Shown: positions 21,182-32,923 of the stretch, one piece after another | Position numbering within the stretch: position 1 is the stretch's first letter | Layout of the letters: the number at the start of each line of letters is the position of its first letter | Source of the DNA: Rhizopus arrhizus | Lineage: Eukaryota; Mucoromycota; Mucoromycetes; Mucorales; Rhizopodaceae | DNA length: 64,000 bases | Reading direction: 5' to 3' | NCBI GenBank assembly: GCA_024220505.1 | Contig: JAKZZE010000039.1 | Location: forward strand, 62,001 to 126,000 | Notes under the pieces: generated by a model | What the model was told of the DNA's origin: nothing | Database searches by the model: none | What the model saw: the letters and a program-made list of their open reading frames with translations, nothing else | Translations under genes and position numbers: made by a program

Positions 21182-21420
21182 ATGAGGAGCTTATTCTTGT
21201 GCCGTCTTTAGACGTGCACTGTAAGAAAGCTCAAGCAAAAGAGTTGATACAGTTGATCCAATAAATTACGTCGTCCGAACAGAACAAAATGTCGCTCAAT
21301 CAGAAATAAAATCTCGCTTTCACAGGAACAAAATGTTGTCAAATCGGAAATAAGTTTTCGCTGCTGTAGGAATAAACCATCGCCTCTTAGTTTTTATGAA
21401 ATATCTATTGTAGCCTTATG
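21120..21420 (+). repeat. Poly(T) and subterminal repeats before the transposase relic
   Basis: A run of about 29 T at 21148-21177 is followed by two degenerate repeats of about 50 bases sharing AACAAAATGT and AGAAATAA or GGAAATAA segments (about 21280-21375). These may be transposase-binding repeats of the transposon that follows. Confidence 0.4.
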
Positions 21421-21424
21421 AGAT

Positions 21425-22790
21425 GAAGAACTCTTTTTTTATGAAGACGAGCAAAACAATATTTATAATGAAAATGGCCAATTAACGTATGATCTTATGG
21501 AGGATGTCATGTCAACTATCGATGATCCCAATATTGTTCTTGAAACCTTGGTTAATCATTCTTCTTATATGAAGAATAAGCCATTGGAAAAACAACCAAC
21601 CGAAAACAAAAAGTCAACTACTTCAAAGCCAGTGAAATTTGCCTCAAAGAGGACCAATGCAGCCTATAGCATTAATCGGAGGACGACGACCATCGATCGT
21701 ATGATCGAATTACCCATGAGACAGAGGTGTGCCGCTATGATCGAGAGAGAATTAGGTGTCGAAGAACGAACTGCTCAGCGATGATGGAGAAGCTACGAAG
21801 AGACTGGCGAAGCGCCGATCAAAAAATCAACCAGAAATCCAGGACGCCCAAACAACTTCACAGAGGAACACAAAGCTTACGTCTTGGACCTCATTGATGA
21901 TGATCTACAGGCTACTGTTTGTGATACAGTTGAAAGTTTGACTAAATCCTTTAAGGAATTTTCGCTTACAAAATCAGCCATCCATAAGCACATGAACGAA
22001 ACTTGTAACTTGTCAGTCAAAAAACCACATTTCGAATCTGAGAAACGCAATAGTCCTGAAAACCTACGAGAGAGATACGAGTGGTTCATGAAATGGAAGG
22101 ATTCAGATATTGACTTCACGAAAAACTGTATTTTCATTGATGAATCAGGGTTTCATATCAATATGCGAAAGAATTACGCATGGTCCAGAAAATCAGAGCG
22201 TGCAGTTGTTAAGCTACCTCAGACAAGAGCTGCTTCTCATACAATCATCGGTGCTATATCTACAAAATGTATCATTCATATTGCGTTGAAAAAGCCTCTT
22301 CCACCGCCTGCGAAAAATACAAAGAAACGTGCGAGGGATAATAAAGGCAAGAAGAGGGCAGTTACGGCAGTCGAGAAAGAGGCCGGCACTACTACTTCTG
22401 ACTATTCGCAGAAGCCTCCTCGAAAGGAAACCACTTCTGCTCACTATACAAAGGTTATCAACGAACTCCTTGACATTCTAGATGATATGGGAGATATGAA
22501 AGGGTCTTATTTGTTTATCTATTCATGGCTCTAAACTTACGCAAAGCAAAATCTTGAGAAGAGGTTACAAGTTCGTGTATTTGCCAACATACTCCCCAGA
22601 ACTTAACGCAATTGAACAGTTCTGATCTCTCGTCAAAGGAAAAATGAAGCGTGACAAACCTTTGTAGTCATAGACCATGTTCAGTAAAATCAAGGATGCC
22701 TGTGAGCAAGTCTTATTGAGTGACTTGTATGGTTTTGCAAACCATTCAAAGTGTCAAATCTCGAAATGTTATGATAGAATTCCTTTTTAA
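21425..22790 (+). pseudogene. Tc1-like transposase in left arm, stop-interrupted and missing the second Asp
   Basis: Reads EELFFYEDEQ, DDPNIVLETL, RELGVEERTAQR, a TGA at 21782-21784, then WRSYEETGEAP, NPGRPNNFTEEHKAYVLDL and the first Asp in CIFIDESGFHINM. The region that should hold the second Asp (MDN type) has been replaced by YLFIYSWL-stop, and the Glu block follows as TYSPELNAIEQF-stop. It is therefore catalytically dead on three counts. The element ends at GTTTAAG with TA at 22939-22940. The identical dead copy is at 35230-36560 on the minus strand. Confidence 0.9.
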
Positions 22791-22946
22791 ACTTCTTTAA
22801 ATATACACTCTAAAAAATGAAACAACTAGAAAAGAATTTGAGCACGAACAAAAAAGTTATTTATTATGAAAAGGTAACGCAAACAACACGGCTAAATAGA
22901 GGTTATTCTCATACCGTTATCATTTTGACATGTTTAAGTAAAGAAA

Positions 22947-23110
22947 GTGGAATATTTGGCGGGTATTCCTGTACTAATTATGAATAAAGCTCTAGTCAAT
23001 TTTATAATATAATTATACACTACTGAGAATGATAATCATTTTCGACGACGATTTATTGTATGGCATATGGCGTTTTATATACCAAATTTTCACAAACAAC
23101 CATATTTAAG
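22947..23110. other. Start of 12-kb loop between the inverted arms
   Basis: AT-rich, nothing recognised before the exon relic at 23115. Confidence 0.4.
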
Positions 23111-23114
23111 CACG

Positions 23115-23406
23115 ACTAGGTGAGAAGACTGGCATAGCAGTGACACTTGCCAGAAACAAAAGTAGAATCTTAAAAGTTATAGAGAAGAGGCCAGGAAAAA
23201 ATATGGGTTCCAGAGGAGACACTCCAAGATTAAGGAGTTAGGATCCAGTGAAGCCGGAAAGGACACAGTACTTCCTATCGATGAAAAGTACCTTAGTGAT
23301 GGGTTGTTGAAACTATTAAAGATGCTAAGAGACATTTTCTCTGTCTTTGTGGAAACAAATCCTTCTCGAATCAGTCAACTCGTTTCTGTGGGGTTTCTTG
23401 CAATGG
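23115..23406 (+). pseudogene. Exon relic with E-A-G-K motif
   Basis: The plus strand reads KELGSSEAGKDTV, then KYLSDGLLKLLKMLRDIF and QLVSVGFLAMG, and stops at a GTAAGG donor-like site at 23406. The upstream 110 bases look coding in a shifted frame (EKTGIAVTLARNKSR, RPGKNMGSRGD). The Asp ... G-x-x-E-A-G-K arrangement fits the same nuclease-like pattern as the other genes in the window. No flanking exons are found, so it is an isolated, broken fragment. Confidence 0.5.
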
Positions 23407-25653
23407 GTAAGGAGAAAATAAAGTAGTAGTTAATTAAATAAATGTAATATACTTCAAGACCATCAATTTTTAGAAAGTCTTTATTTTAAATAAACATGCA
23501 TGCACTTTTACATACACATGTACAATAAAAACGAGTTACAGTTAATTGCAATTGACTTGATAATTGATTAAAAAAACTTGTTGGTTAGCCTATGCTTTAT
23601 ATAAGTCAATTACTTCTAGCAACTAATATAATGATTAGTGCAAGTTAGTAGTGTATATTGTGTTTTAGGTGTGTTCTAATTAGATTATAAGTATAAGTAT
23701 GCCTAAATACGATATTGTCTTCAATTTTTAGAAAGTATAATATTATGGCTAATCATTGGCCAAATCATAAACCACATTGGCGAGAGCTGTCTTGCCTTGT
23801 GTCGATGATGGTATCCAAACTCATTTGAGTTTCCTTGTATCTTCCCTCAACAATATTAAGATGCTGGGATTTTTTATAAGTACTCCAAAAGATATGATTG
23901 ATTAGAAGCAGTTTTTTGATATTGATCAAAGTAAAGAGTGATGGTAAATCTTCCAAAGGCTGAGGGAATCCAATGTATTCAATTTATTTAAAAATGTATA
24001 TATATTCTTGGCGGCTGTTTAGTTAAGATAAACAGCGATATTGAACCCTAGAAATGTATGACGCGTTCGATTCTTTGTTTTCTTTCTTTCGTTAGATTAT
24101 TTGCCATGAATTTGGAAAGCAAGGATACCATTAAGCTTGTTGACATCAATAGCATTTTAGTAAAAATGGTCAAACGAAGGGTATTCAGACACAAAGTCTT
24201 ACTATAACCTTGCTGGATTTTCGTCTCACCAAAACCTACACTACTTCTAAATACTAACTGTTTTCTTTACTTATCACTGCATCGAGACGAGACTTTTCCT
24301 TTTCGTCAGGCTACAGTATTAATAAAACGGAGGTGAGCAAGTCGTTCAGGATCACTAATTACTTTATTTTTTTGTATAATACGAAGTTTTATTAGAGCTT
24401 TATATTATAGGGTTAGTAATTAGGCACGACAACAGTAGATCAAAGTATGTGATCTATAATTCGCTTTCACCCATTTGCCTTAATGATTAAAAGAATTGGG
24501 GAGTTTCCGAATTCTTAATCTACACCGCAAAAAGATTATTAAATCATCATTTTCATAAAAAGTTTATCCAGCTTTTTATTTTAACCTACAAATTGAAGGA
24601 ATCAATTAGTTTTCTTAACTAGTACTACTATGATTTACATGATACTAACTGTTAATGAAGTTTTGTGTATCACGACAGACTTTCATGAGCATATGAAACC
24701 ATCTCTAATTATGTTGTTGGTCATCTTGTGAAAAGCTCTCCCATGCAAGTTCATTCAGATAAAGACATGACAAAGGAAAAATAAAGTATTAGTAATTTAT
24801 TTTGAATCATTTTTTTTTTTTTTTTTTTTTGGCGCTTATACGTACTTTTTTCATCCATTCAAAGCCCCAACTGCACACGACATGCACTTAAAAAGCGACT
24901 TAACATTCAATCAAGTTACTTCATGTTAGCAATTTGATTAAAGGACGTGATACAACAGGCAGGGCTTTGAGGCATTCTGCAAAGATCCCTTGACAACGAA
25001 ATACATCGGTCTGCCTAAACCGTAACGTGGTTGCTCGTTCTATTGAAGAGGATAGCACGCTTAGACGTAAGATCTGCCCGCAAGTTTAAGATAATTGGAC
25101 AACTTAATGATTGCACCTAATCTTCTTAAAAAGAAAAGGTTCTTGGCAAGTTGCAATCATTGTACCTTATCTACCACCATTAGTTTGTCAATCTGCAGAA
25201 GCTAGAGAGAAAAAAAAAATTCATGGGAAATTTTCCTTGAAATAAAATAGGACTACTAAGTCCATCCGAATTTTTAATGATTCTAATGTAACTTGTTAGT
25301 ACTTGGGATTCGGATTGTATTAAAGTGTTGTAGATTTGTTTAGTTTGAGGTTTGAAGCCTTGAATGACTTGAATTTGATTACTTGAGTGAACGTTTAACA
25401 GTTCTTTGATATAGTAATTTGGTTTTAAGTAGTGACCACCAGATCTTAATAGATCAATAAGGTTAAGAGTAAGATTGTTTAGTAAAAGATAAAAATAAAA
25501 GGGATCTTTCTTGATTAGTGATAACTCAGGTATCAGATCAGAAAGAATAAGTAAAAATAAAAAGAAAAGAAAAGGTAATTGTGACCCAATAAGAAAAGAT
25601 TGCTTTTTAAGCGCAAGAAGATTTGATTAATTGAATGTTCTGTTATTTTGGTT
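23407..25653. other. AT-rich spacer, no gene supported
   Basis: Contains a 22-base T-run near 24810-24832 and a possible small exon at about 24100-24207 (MNLESKDTIKLVD, ends at a stop). Part of 25.25-25.64 kb shares short stretches with the inverted region near 57.9-58.1 kb (TGACCACCAGATCTT). Nothing more can be claimed. Confidence 0.45.
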
Positions 25654-25827
25654 AAAAATACTCATCTTATTTATATAAAAAAGGCGTGGCTTATTGTTTA
25701 TGTCGAACGACATCAATGTCGCTGGACATCAAAATTTGTTCTTGTGATCATCATTGTTCTCCAGATCCAAAATTTCATCATTTGTGCTACACTAATAACG
25801 ATTTCAATCTTATCCAAAAACATTTTT

Positions 25828-25893
25828 TAGTGTGACGTTTATGCACATTTAATAAAATTCGGGCTGATCATCCCTTACAAACAAAAAAAAAGC
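25828..25893 (+). repeat. 65-bp sequence shared with the 3' end of LINE 2
   Basis: AGTGTGACGTTTATGCACAT through CCCTTACAAACAAAAAAAA matches 32822-32886, the tail of LINE 2, with few differences. It may be a very short truncated LINE 2 insertion or a shared regulatory end in the LINE 1 leader. Confidence 0.7.
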
Positions 25894-25949
25894 TTTTCAA
25901 TTTTAAACCTAAACATTTAACGCGTTAACTAAGCAACTCAATACTGAAA

Positions 25950-27589
25950 ATGCCAAAGTCTAAGTCTCAAAAAGAAAACATTCGTTCAATAAGTTTCAAT
26001 AAACCGATTCCTGGAAAAAGAATACTGAAGGTCAATATAGATCAAGAAAATGTTAACGGAGTATCAAAAAAATATTTCAATGTACCTGTTTCTTCATGGA
26101 CAAGTCCAAGTAAATTGGTTGATTCAATTCAAGCCGAAAGCATATTAGAAACTGGACCTGAACAAGCTCTGAGTCATATAAGAGATAGTTTGAAAAACAT
26201 TGGAGAATCAAATAACGTGCCTAATCAGTTGTCTAAATATGCAGCAAATTGCCATAAATACTCACTCACATGGTTCTTTCCAACTCTCAACACTCACCCC
26301 CGGTGGCGGTGGCGGAGTCTAGGTTCTCTCCACCCAATCGCAAAGTTAAATATAAGTCGTATGCCCATGCCGTAACAGCAGCATCAAGAGTGTCTTTGAT
26401 GCATGACCACATCATACCGCCCCATAGTGATGATTCTTCGACTTTAAGTACATTACAAACTCGGATTTTTAGGGCCTCTAGAACAAAAGGCGCCTACCTG
26501 TTAGACATTTCAGCCTGTAAAGGGAAATACACTGATCAACAAAGCATGATTTTACTTAAGGAACAACATCCTAATGTTTATGCTTGCGTTCCTTTAAGTG
26601 ATGGTCCTCGTCGTTATCTCGAAGTTTATATTGAAAAAGAGAATGATAACAACGACATTATGAACTCTGGACTCATTTTTCCAGATGCTAATCTCAAAGT
26701 GTACCCTTGCCCTTCACTTAATGATTCAGCCAAAGTTGTCAATATTAAACTTAGTCATCTTCCCCTTCTTCCAAAAAAAGAAGTCCTAGAAGGCCTTCAA
26801 AGAAGTCTTCAAGTGTTTGGAGAGATTATGGATTTAGGCATTACTACGGAACCTGCTACTGGCTTCTTCATGGGAGCTGGCTACGCAGTATTGAACATAC
26901 AACAGGAGGTCAATGTGGCCGAAAGAAAACTATTTCAAGCACTTAGTCACCAGATTAGCTGGTGCGAATCTAAGGAATTTTTCCATGCGACCTGGAATAA
27001 TATGCCCACATGGTGTCGCTATTGTCATAAAGAAGAGCACACTAAATTTGAGTGTCCTGACTCTAAAGCCCGTATCATTTGTTATTCTTGTCATCAGAAT
27101 GGGCATCGCTCCTTTGAATGCCCACGTAGAAATATGCCCATGAATACTAATAAAAAAAGAGATCGAAAGTCCTACCAGACAAAGCAAATAGACTCCAGTG
27201 CAGTAACCGATCAGATTAATGAACTTCAGGACTCCGATGATGACTCCAATGACTCCGACTATAAGGATGAAGCACTAGAAAAAATGTCCATTATGTCAGA
27301 TGAGACCGAAAATGAGGTCGAAGATAATGTCATCGACCCTGAAGAGATTAGACAGTTAGAACAGGATCTTCAAAATCCTAGTCACTACTTAAACAGTGCA
27401 AACAATAGTGATATATTCATCGGTCAAAGTGGTGCAACTGTACCTTCGCAACAACCATATGAAGAAAGAGAGACTATAGAAAATAATATGCCAGGCATTG
27501 AGTGGTCAAATGAATCACAAAGTGGACGCCAACCAGTTTCCAACTCTAGAGCGGGAACGTTCGGCTCTACCTCTAAAATCTTGCAATAA
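25950..27589 (+). pseudogene. LINE 1 ORF1, zinc-knuckle nucleic-acid-binding protein, frameshifted
   Basis: Two overlapping frames, 25950-26375 and 26270-27589, appear to be one protein split by a frameshift near 26270-26330. The alternative is two separate ORFs. The second has two CCHC knuckles (CRYCHKEEHTKFEC and CYSCHQNGHRSFEC, near residues 245-285) followed by an acidic tail (DSDDDSNDSDYKDE). This is the RNA-binding partner protein of a LINE. Its stop is two bases before the ORF2 start. Confidence 0.8.
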
Positions 27590-27591
27590 TT

Positions 27592-30500
27592 ATGAGGAAT
27601 AATATCCTATGCCAATATGCCTCATTAAATGCAAACAGTTTAATCAAATCTAATTCACCGCAAACTCAAAAAGAGTACATACGATACCTACGACTTCAAA
27701 AATATGACATAATATGCTTTCAAGAATCTCACGCTTCAACTCCAGAACTTATTCATTCACTCGACATTCGTTTTCAACCTAAAGTGTCCCACTGGACACC
27801 ACATGTAGGCATTCTTTCATTCTCTAGTAATTTCCAAATTTCGATCATTGATACATCCAGCACATTCATTTCACCACGTTTTCAACTTTGTAAAGTCGAT
27901 CACCCCCAACATTTCTATGAATCCTTTTTTATTTTGAACATATATGCACCTGCTCACTCGGACAGAGAAAGAAGAGAGTTTTTTTACCAATTGACAAGGA
28001 TGCTCTATGGAATGCATGACAAAATTACCTTTGACCGTTTGATAGTAGCGGGGGACTTCAATTACTCCAATAATCGAACAGAACAACTTTCATATGCGAC
28101 ATCCTCGGAATGGAGAGCCCTATTAAAAGAGTTTTTTCATAACAGCATGTTGATGAATGATCTAGCAAATATTCCAACATTTCAGCGTTATCAGTCGAAT
28201 GCAACAATTAGTTCTGTTATAGACTATATTTATGTTGGCACAACTATTCACCATAATCTAAAAGATACGCAGCTCACGCGTCTTCATCAATCTTGGTCAG
28301 ACCATTCAATTTTGCAAGTCAGTTTTATGGCAGGCCAAGCACCTACGGGTCCAGGATTATGGCGGGCTAATCCTGTATATGCTTCTCATTCGACGCTCAA
28401 AGATCAAATTACTCACAAAATCAATCGACTGATGCAAAACCTCTCCAGGGATACACAAAGCACACCAGCGGAAAAATGGGACAAGGTTAAATCAACGACG
28501 AAGAAAGTAATACGAAATTATGGGTATTCGTATGTTGATTGGAGGAAGACGACAGTACGACAGTTAGAACGGAAAAGAAATCGTATTTTAAGAAGCCAAC
28601 CGTCGTTGGCAATAAGAGCGCAATTGATCGAACCTATTGATCGTATGTTAGGTAAATTGCAGCAAGAGTTGGCTATAATCGATGGATTGAAAGCAGGAAT
28701 TCGATGGCGAGAACAAGGAGAAAAATCTGCTGGCTTCTTTAAACGCCTACATCAGCAACGTACAGTGCAACAGCATATGACAGCAGTCAAAGACATGGAT
28801 CAACAGCTGTCTACTAACAATGTCGAAGCAGTACCACCAACAGACCACACATCCGACCCAACTGCAATGAGAGAAATAGTACGGGAATATTACCAGCGGT
28901 TGTATACAGCTGATCATGTTCAGGATATAGAAATCGACAATTATTTAAACACTATTCATTTTAGTAGATCAGTAGATCAGTGTGAAAACGACGCATTGGT
29001 GTCAAATATCACAATGGATGAACTGTTGGAGCAAGTACAACGCAGCCCCAAACAGAGTAGTCCCGGTAACGATGGATTGGGATATCAATACCTGCACATC
29101 TTGTTCGCCATTCCGTCACTCAAAAAGCTTATATTAGAAGTATATAATAACGCATTGACAAAAGAAGAGACCCCATCATCTTGGAAAGATATTCGTGTAC
29201 GACTATTACCAAAAAAAAGGAGATTTAACTGATTTAAAGAATTGGAGACCGATATCATTGATCAAACTTTGATGCAAAGATTTTCACTCGTGTTATCAAC
29301 CTACGGCTATCAAACATTGCTAACAAAATCATTAATCCATCACAAACAGGGTTTATGCGAAGACGCTTCATAAGTGATAATGGACTTCTCCTTCATCTCA
29401 TAGTTCAACAAGCGAGGCTCAGCAAGCATACTGGTATCGGTCTACTCCTAGATCAAGAAAAAGCCTATGATCGGGTGAACCCTCAATATCTGATTAGAGT
29501 TCTAACAGCCTTTGGTTTCCACAAAAGTTTTATACGTTGTATCAACCATCTTTTCTTCGGGAATATGGTACAGATTAATGTAAACGGATACTTTACTCCT
29601 ATTATTAACCAACAACGAGGTTTAAGACAGGGGGATCCACTGTCCCCAATCCTTTTTAACCTGGCATTGGAACCACTGCTTCTGACAATAAATCAAGATA
29701 ATGACATGATCGGTTACAGATATGTCACAACAGGTATCGAACATCGTGTGAAGACCTTAGCATATGCAGATGATATATGCATCATAGTAGATAGTGTGCC
29801 CGACTATAATCGATTACACCATCATTTAAATCGGTACTCAATGGTCTCTAATGCCAAGTTCAATCAAGAAAAGACGGAAGCTTTTGCTTTGAGCGGATAC
29901 CCGAATGAAACATGGAAAGCATATTTACTACAACAAAAGATCTCAGTATATCATACTGATAGGTCATCCGAACCATTTAGATACCTCGGTTATCGCATAA
30001 TGTTCACTACTGCTCAGCGAAGTTTTTTACAGGACCAATTGATAGCAAAGGTGAAAGATCAAGTACATATATATTCACAGCGCCAGATTTCACTACGAGG
30101 ACGCGCAACAATCATGAACACTCTGATCTTGACCAAAATATGGTATTGTCTCAGATTGCTACATCCAACGCAGGCTTTTTTCACAGAATTGAAAAAAATT
30201 ATATATGCTTTTGTATGGCAGCATAAACGGCCGCTGATATCCTTTGATCAACTATGCCTACCAATTGCTCAAGGTGGTTTAGGTGTTTTAAATCCTCAGT
30301 TACAACATATAGTACTACAGATTCGACATCTTCGTCATATCTTTAATAATACCAATTATCCCTCTTTGGTTCAGTCTACCATTAAGCATCATTTATCTCT
30401 AATAGCTGGTAATGATCGTTTTTATAGTATCTCTCTTTTTGTACCGGCCCTCAGGAAACATGATCTCAATCAACCGTTATCAATCATGCATTCCATATAT

Positions 30501-31415
30501 AAAGCTTTTGATCATTTCTCTCTAGAACCTGACTTCTCGGCCTTGTCTCTATCAAATCTATTACTACTACCACTCGCAAAACTTTTCATCTCGATTCCTG
30601 ACTCTCATTGGCTCATACGACACCCAAAATTCCTAGCGTCCCATTTCTTCATCTATGATGATACTATTAATCGACTACGGATAAGAGTCAGAGGCGAATA
30701 TGCAATTAAACCTGGATTGTGCTACCGTTTGTACAAAGACATTTTACAACATAGAACAATAAGCATACAGCCGTACCTATGGAAATACATTCTGACTGAA
30801 CCACCAGTCATAGAGGATGACCTTACGGCAGACACTCTTTCTCAACAATTCCGCAATCAACAAATATGGCAGGAATTCACGTCATCTAAATTCAGACAAA
30901 TAGTAAGCTTCTCCCACTATCAATCCAAGGTCAATATCCCCAAAGTTCGTCTAAAGTTGTTTTGGAGAACAAGTATGCTCCTTCAAGCACGTACAGTGTG
31001 GTATAGGGTACTTAACTTTAAGCTACCCACGATGTCCTACTTACACAATATTCAAACAACTGATTCCAATCAATGTCGATTATGTCAAGATCACGAAGAA
31101 ACAATGGAACACTTTTTGATCTTTTGTTCAATCAAATACTCAATTTGGAAATCTATATTTCACAAATTCTATCCTGACTTCAATCTGCAATCCGAATCAA
31201 TATGGCAGCTATTTCGTTTTCTCAAACCTCCAGATTGCTTCCCTCGTCATTTGCGCCAACAACTATTCATAGTTGTGTCTACTTCATTATGGTACATATG
31301 GTACTTCCATTGGCAATTCGTCATCCACAACGTTCCTTATCAACCCAATCTAACCATCTCCAAAATTATCTCACAAGTCTCTACACTTACAAATGAACAT
31401 CCTTTGATCGAATAA
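27592..31415 (+). pseudogene. LINE 1 ORF2, endonuclease-reverse transcriptase, two frameshifts
   Basis: Endonuclease motifs come first: DIICFQESHAS, VAGDFNYSNNR, SDHSILQV. The frame breaks at an A-run near 29216 (LLPKK) and again near 29268, then reopens at 29355. Reverse transcriptase follows: LLLDQEKAYDRV, RGLRQGDPLSPILFNLA and the catalytic LAYADDICII. The C-terminal knuckle is CRLCQDHEETMEHFLIFC. The protein would nick target DNA and prime cDNA synthesis there. About 1270 codons in total, the normal length. The two lesions make this copy inactive. Confidence 0.9.
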
Positions 31416-31548
31416 TTACACTAGTTTCCTTTCCGTTTCGATAATACTATTTCTCTATGATACTTATATTCCAGATTTACTCATTGAATAATAATCTAGT
31501 CACACCACTCCGCGATGTGTGACTCCAAGTTTAATAAAATAACTTATT

Positions 31549-32883
31549 CAAATGAGATGGCTTGTTCCTTTGCTCCAACCTAGTCATCCTCCCTCTGATG
31601 CTATACGCGTTCTTCGTAAATCTATTGTCTTGCCTTGGCTAGTACATTATATTTATTTTCATTCTGTTGCTGACGTTACTTCTGATACCTATTGGGACTA
31701 TCGTCTTCCTTTTCTATTTCCCGATCTTCGGCGTCCTGTGCTTCGTGCTTCCCGTGTTTTTTCTCTTTTGTTTGCTGCTGTTGATGCTTTACCTCGTAAT
31801 TGGTCGCATGTTGTGATTAATTCGATTACTGCATTGGCTCTTCCTGTGATGGATCTTATTCTTAGTCCTGATCCTTCCTTAGGTATACCGAAATCTTTTA
31901 GTAAACTGCGTGGTGATAACATTTTCACTATTGATTTGACTTCTCTTATTACTCGTGCTCGTCAACCCACTGAATTGCCATCGTTTCCTAGGCTTTGCAA
32001 GAAATTTCTTAAGATGGTCTCTGACTCTCAACTCTCTTTGGCTCCATTCTTCTTGCGTACCTTTCTCACCAGCGCCAGTGCTAGTCAAGCTAATCCAGCT
32101 TTTGATCCCGTATCACACAACCGCATTGATGTTTCTCCTTTTGTGGATGCTCTGTTTGGTTTATCGCCCTCAAGTGTCCATATCACGGATCACCCGCATT
32201 CTCCTCGTTGCGCACTGGATTCTTCCTTTTATCGTAGTCTGTTGAGCTCAAATTCTCCCGCTGTTACTATCTCATGGAAAAACTTTTGGTCGTATCCGTT
32301 GTCTCATCATGGCCGTAACGTCTGGTATCGTCTGCTTCACGGTAAAATTCCTTGTCGTGAATTGATGCACAAGATAATCCCTTTGCCTGTCCCTGATGGA
32401 GCTTGTATCCTATGTGGTCAATCAGATTCAATTGATCATTTTCTCTTCCGTTGTCCCCACAAGTTACCATTCTGGTCTTCAATTTGGAATCGATACTTCC
32501 ATCGCTCTTTCGACACATATAGACTCACCCAGGCATTGTTTTATTTGAATCTGCCTGCTCGCAAACTCCTTTGGATGCCTGCCCCCTCCGTCATCCTCGG
32601 TGCTGCACTGGTCACCCTCTGGAAAGCACATTGGCGTCTTGTTTTTGACAACGTTCCTTTCTGCCTTGCTCCCACTTTGATTGCTGCCGAGAAGCTTATC
32701 ACTCACTTTGCGAACGAACAAGTCTCTGGTCAAGGCAATTCTCCTTTTGCCATTCCGCATGTCATCTTTGACATGTAATATTTATACTTCTTTCCAAAAA
32801 TTTTAAAAACCCAAAAACATTTTAGTGTGACTTTTATGCACATTTAATAAAATTCGGGCTCATCACCCCTTACAAACAAAAAA
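31549..32883 (+). mobile_element. LINE 2, 5'-truncated, nested in the tail of LINE 1
   Basis: The 16-base target duplication AATAAAATAACTTATT flanks it at 31533-31548 and 32884-32899. The element starts inside the reverse transcriptase C-terminal region and ends CCCTTACAAAC plus A-run. Insertion into the 3' untranslated region of LINE 1 must postdate LINE 1. Confidence 0.92.
31552..32778 (+). pseudogene. C-terminal 408 codons of LINE 2 reverse transcriptase
   Basis: No polymerase motifs remain. The region has SWKNFWSYPLSHHGRNVWYR and a knuckle CILCGQSDSIDHFLFRC, the standard C-terminal block of Mucoromycota LINEs. The frame is fully open, so the insertion is young, but without endonuclease or polymerase it cannot function. 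Codon use is more T/C-rich (many CTT, CGT, TCT) than in LINE 1, pointing to a different LINE lineage. Confidence 0.88.
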
Positions 32884-32923
32884 AATAAAATAACTTATTT
32901 TACAAAAAAAAAAAATACTCACT

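Larger units (their letters stand above)
17575..22940 (+). repeat. Left arm of a giant inverted duplication
   Basis: This 5.4-kb block is repeated almost base for base in inverted orientation at 35048-40660. Both arms share the same dead transposases, gene D and truncated LINE with the same target duplication, so the duplication is younger than all of these. The inner boundary is the end of a Tc1-like element (...GTTTAAG followed by TA at 22939-22940). The outer boundary lies at about 17575. Confidence 0.95.
25665..32915 (+). mobile_element. LINE-1-like non-LTR retrotransposon (LINE 1), interrupted by a second LINE
   Basis: Contains ORF1 with zinc knuckles, ORF2 with apurinic-type endonuclease and reverse transcriptase, and a 3' end (GTGTGACTCCAAG, AATAAAA) finishing in poly(A) at 32915. 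LINE 2 (31549-32883) sits inside its 3' untranslated region. A candidate target duplication AAAAATACTCA is seen at 25654-25664 and 32911-32921, although part of it is A-rich. If right, the insertion split gene relic B2 from its 5' exons. Confidence 0.85.

Noticed and set aside
24810..24832. T-run as the poly(A) of a minus-strand LINE
   Set aside because: No LINE coding remnant or target duplication could be found next to it.
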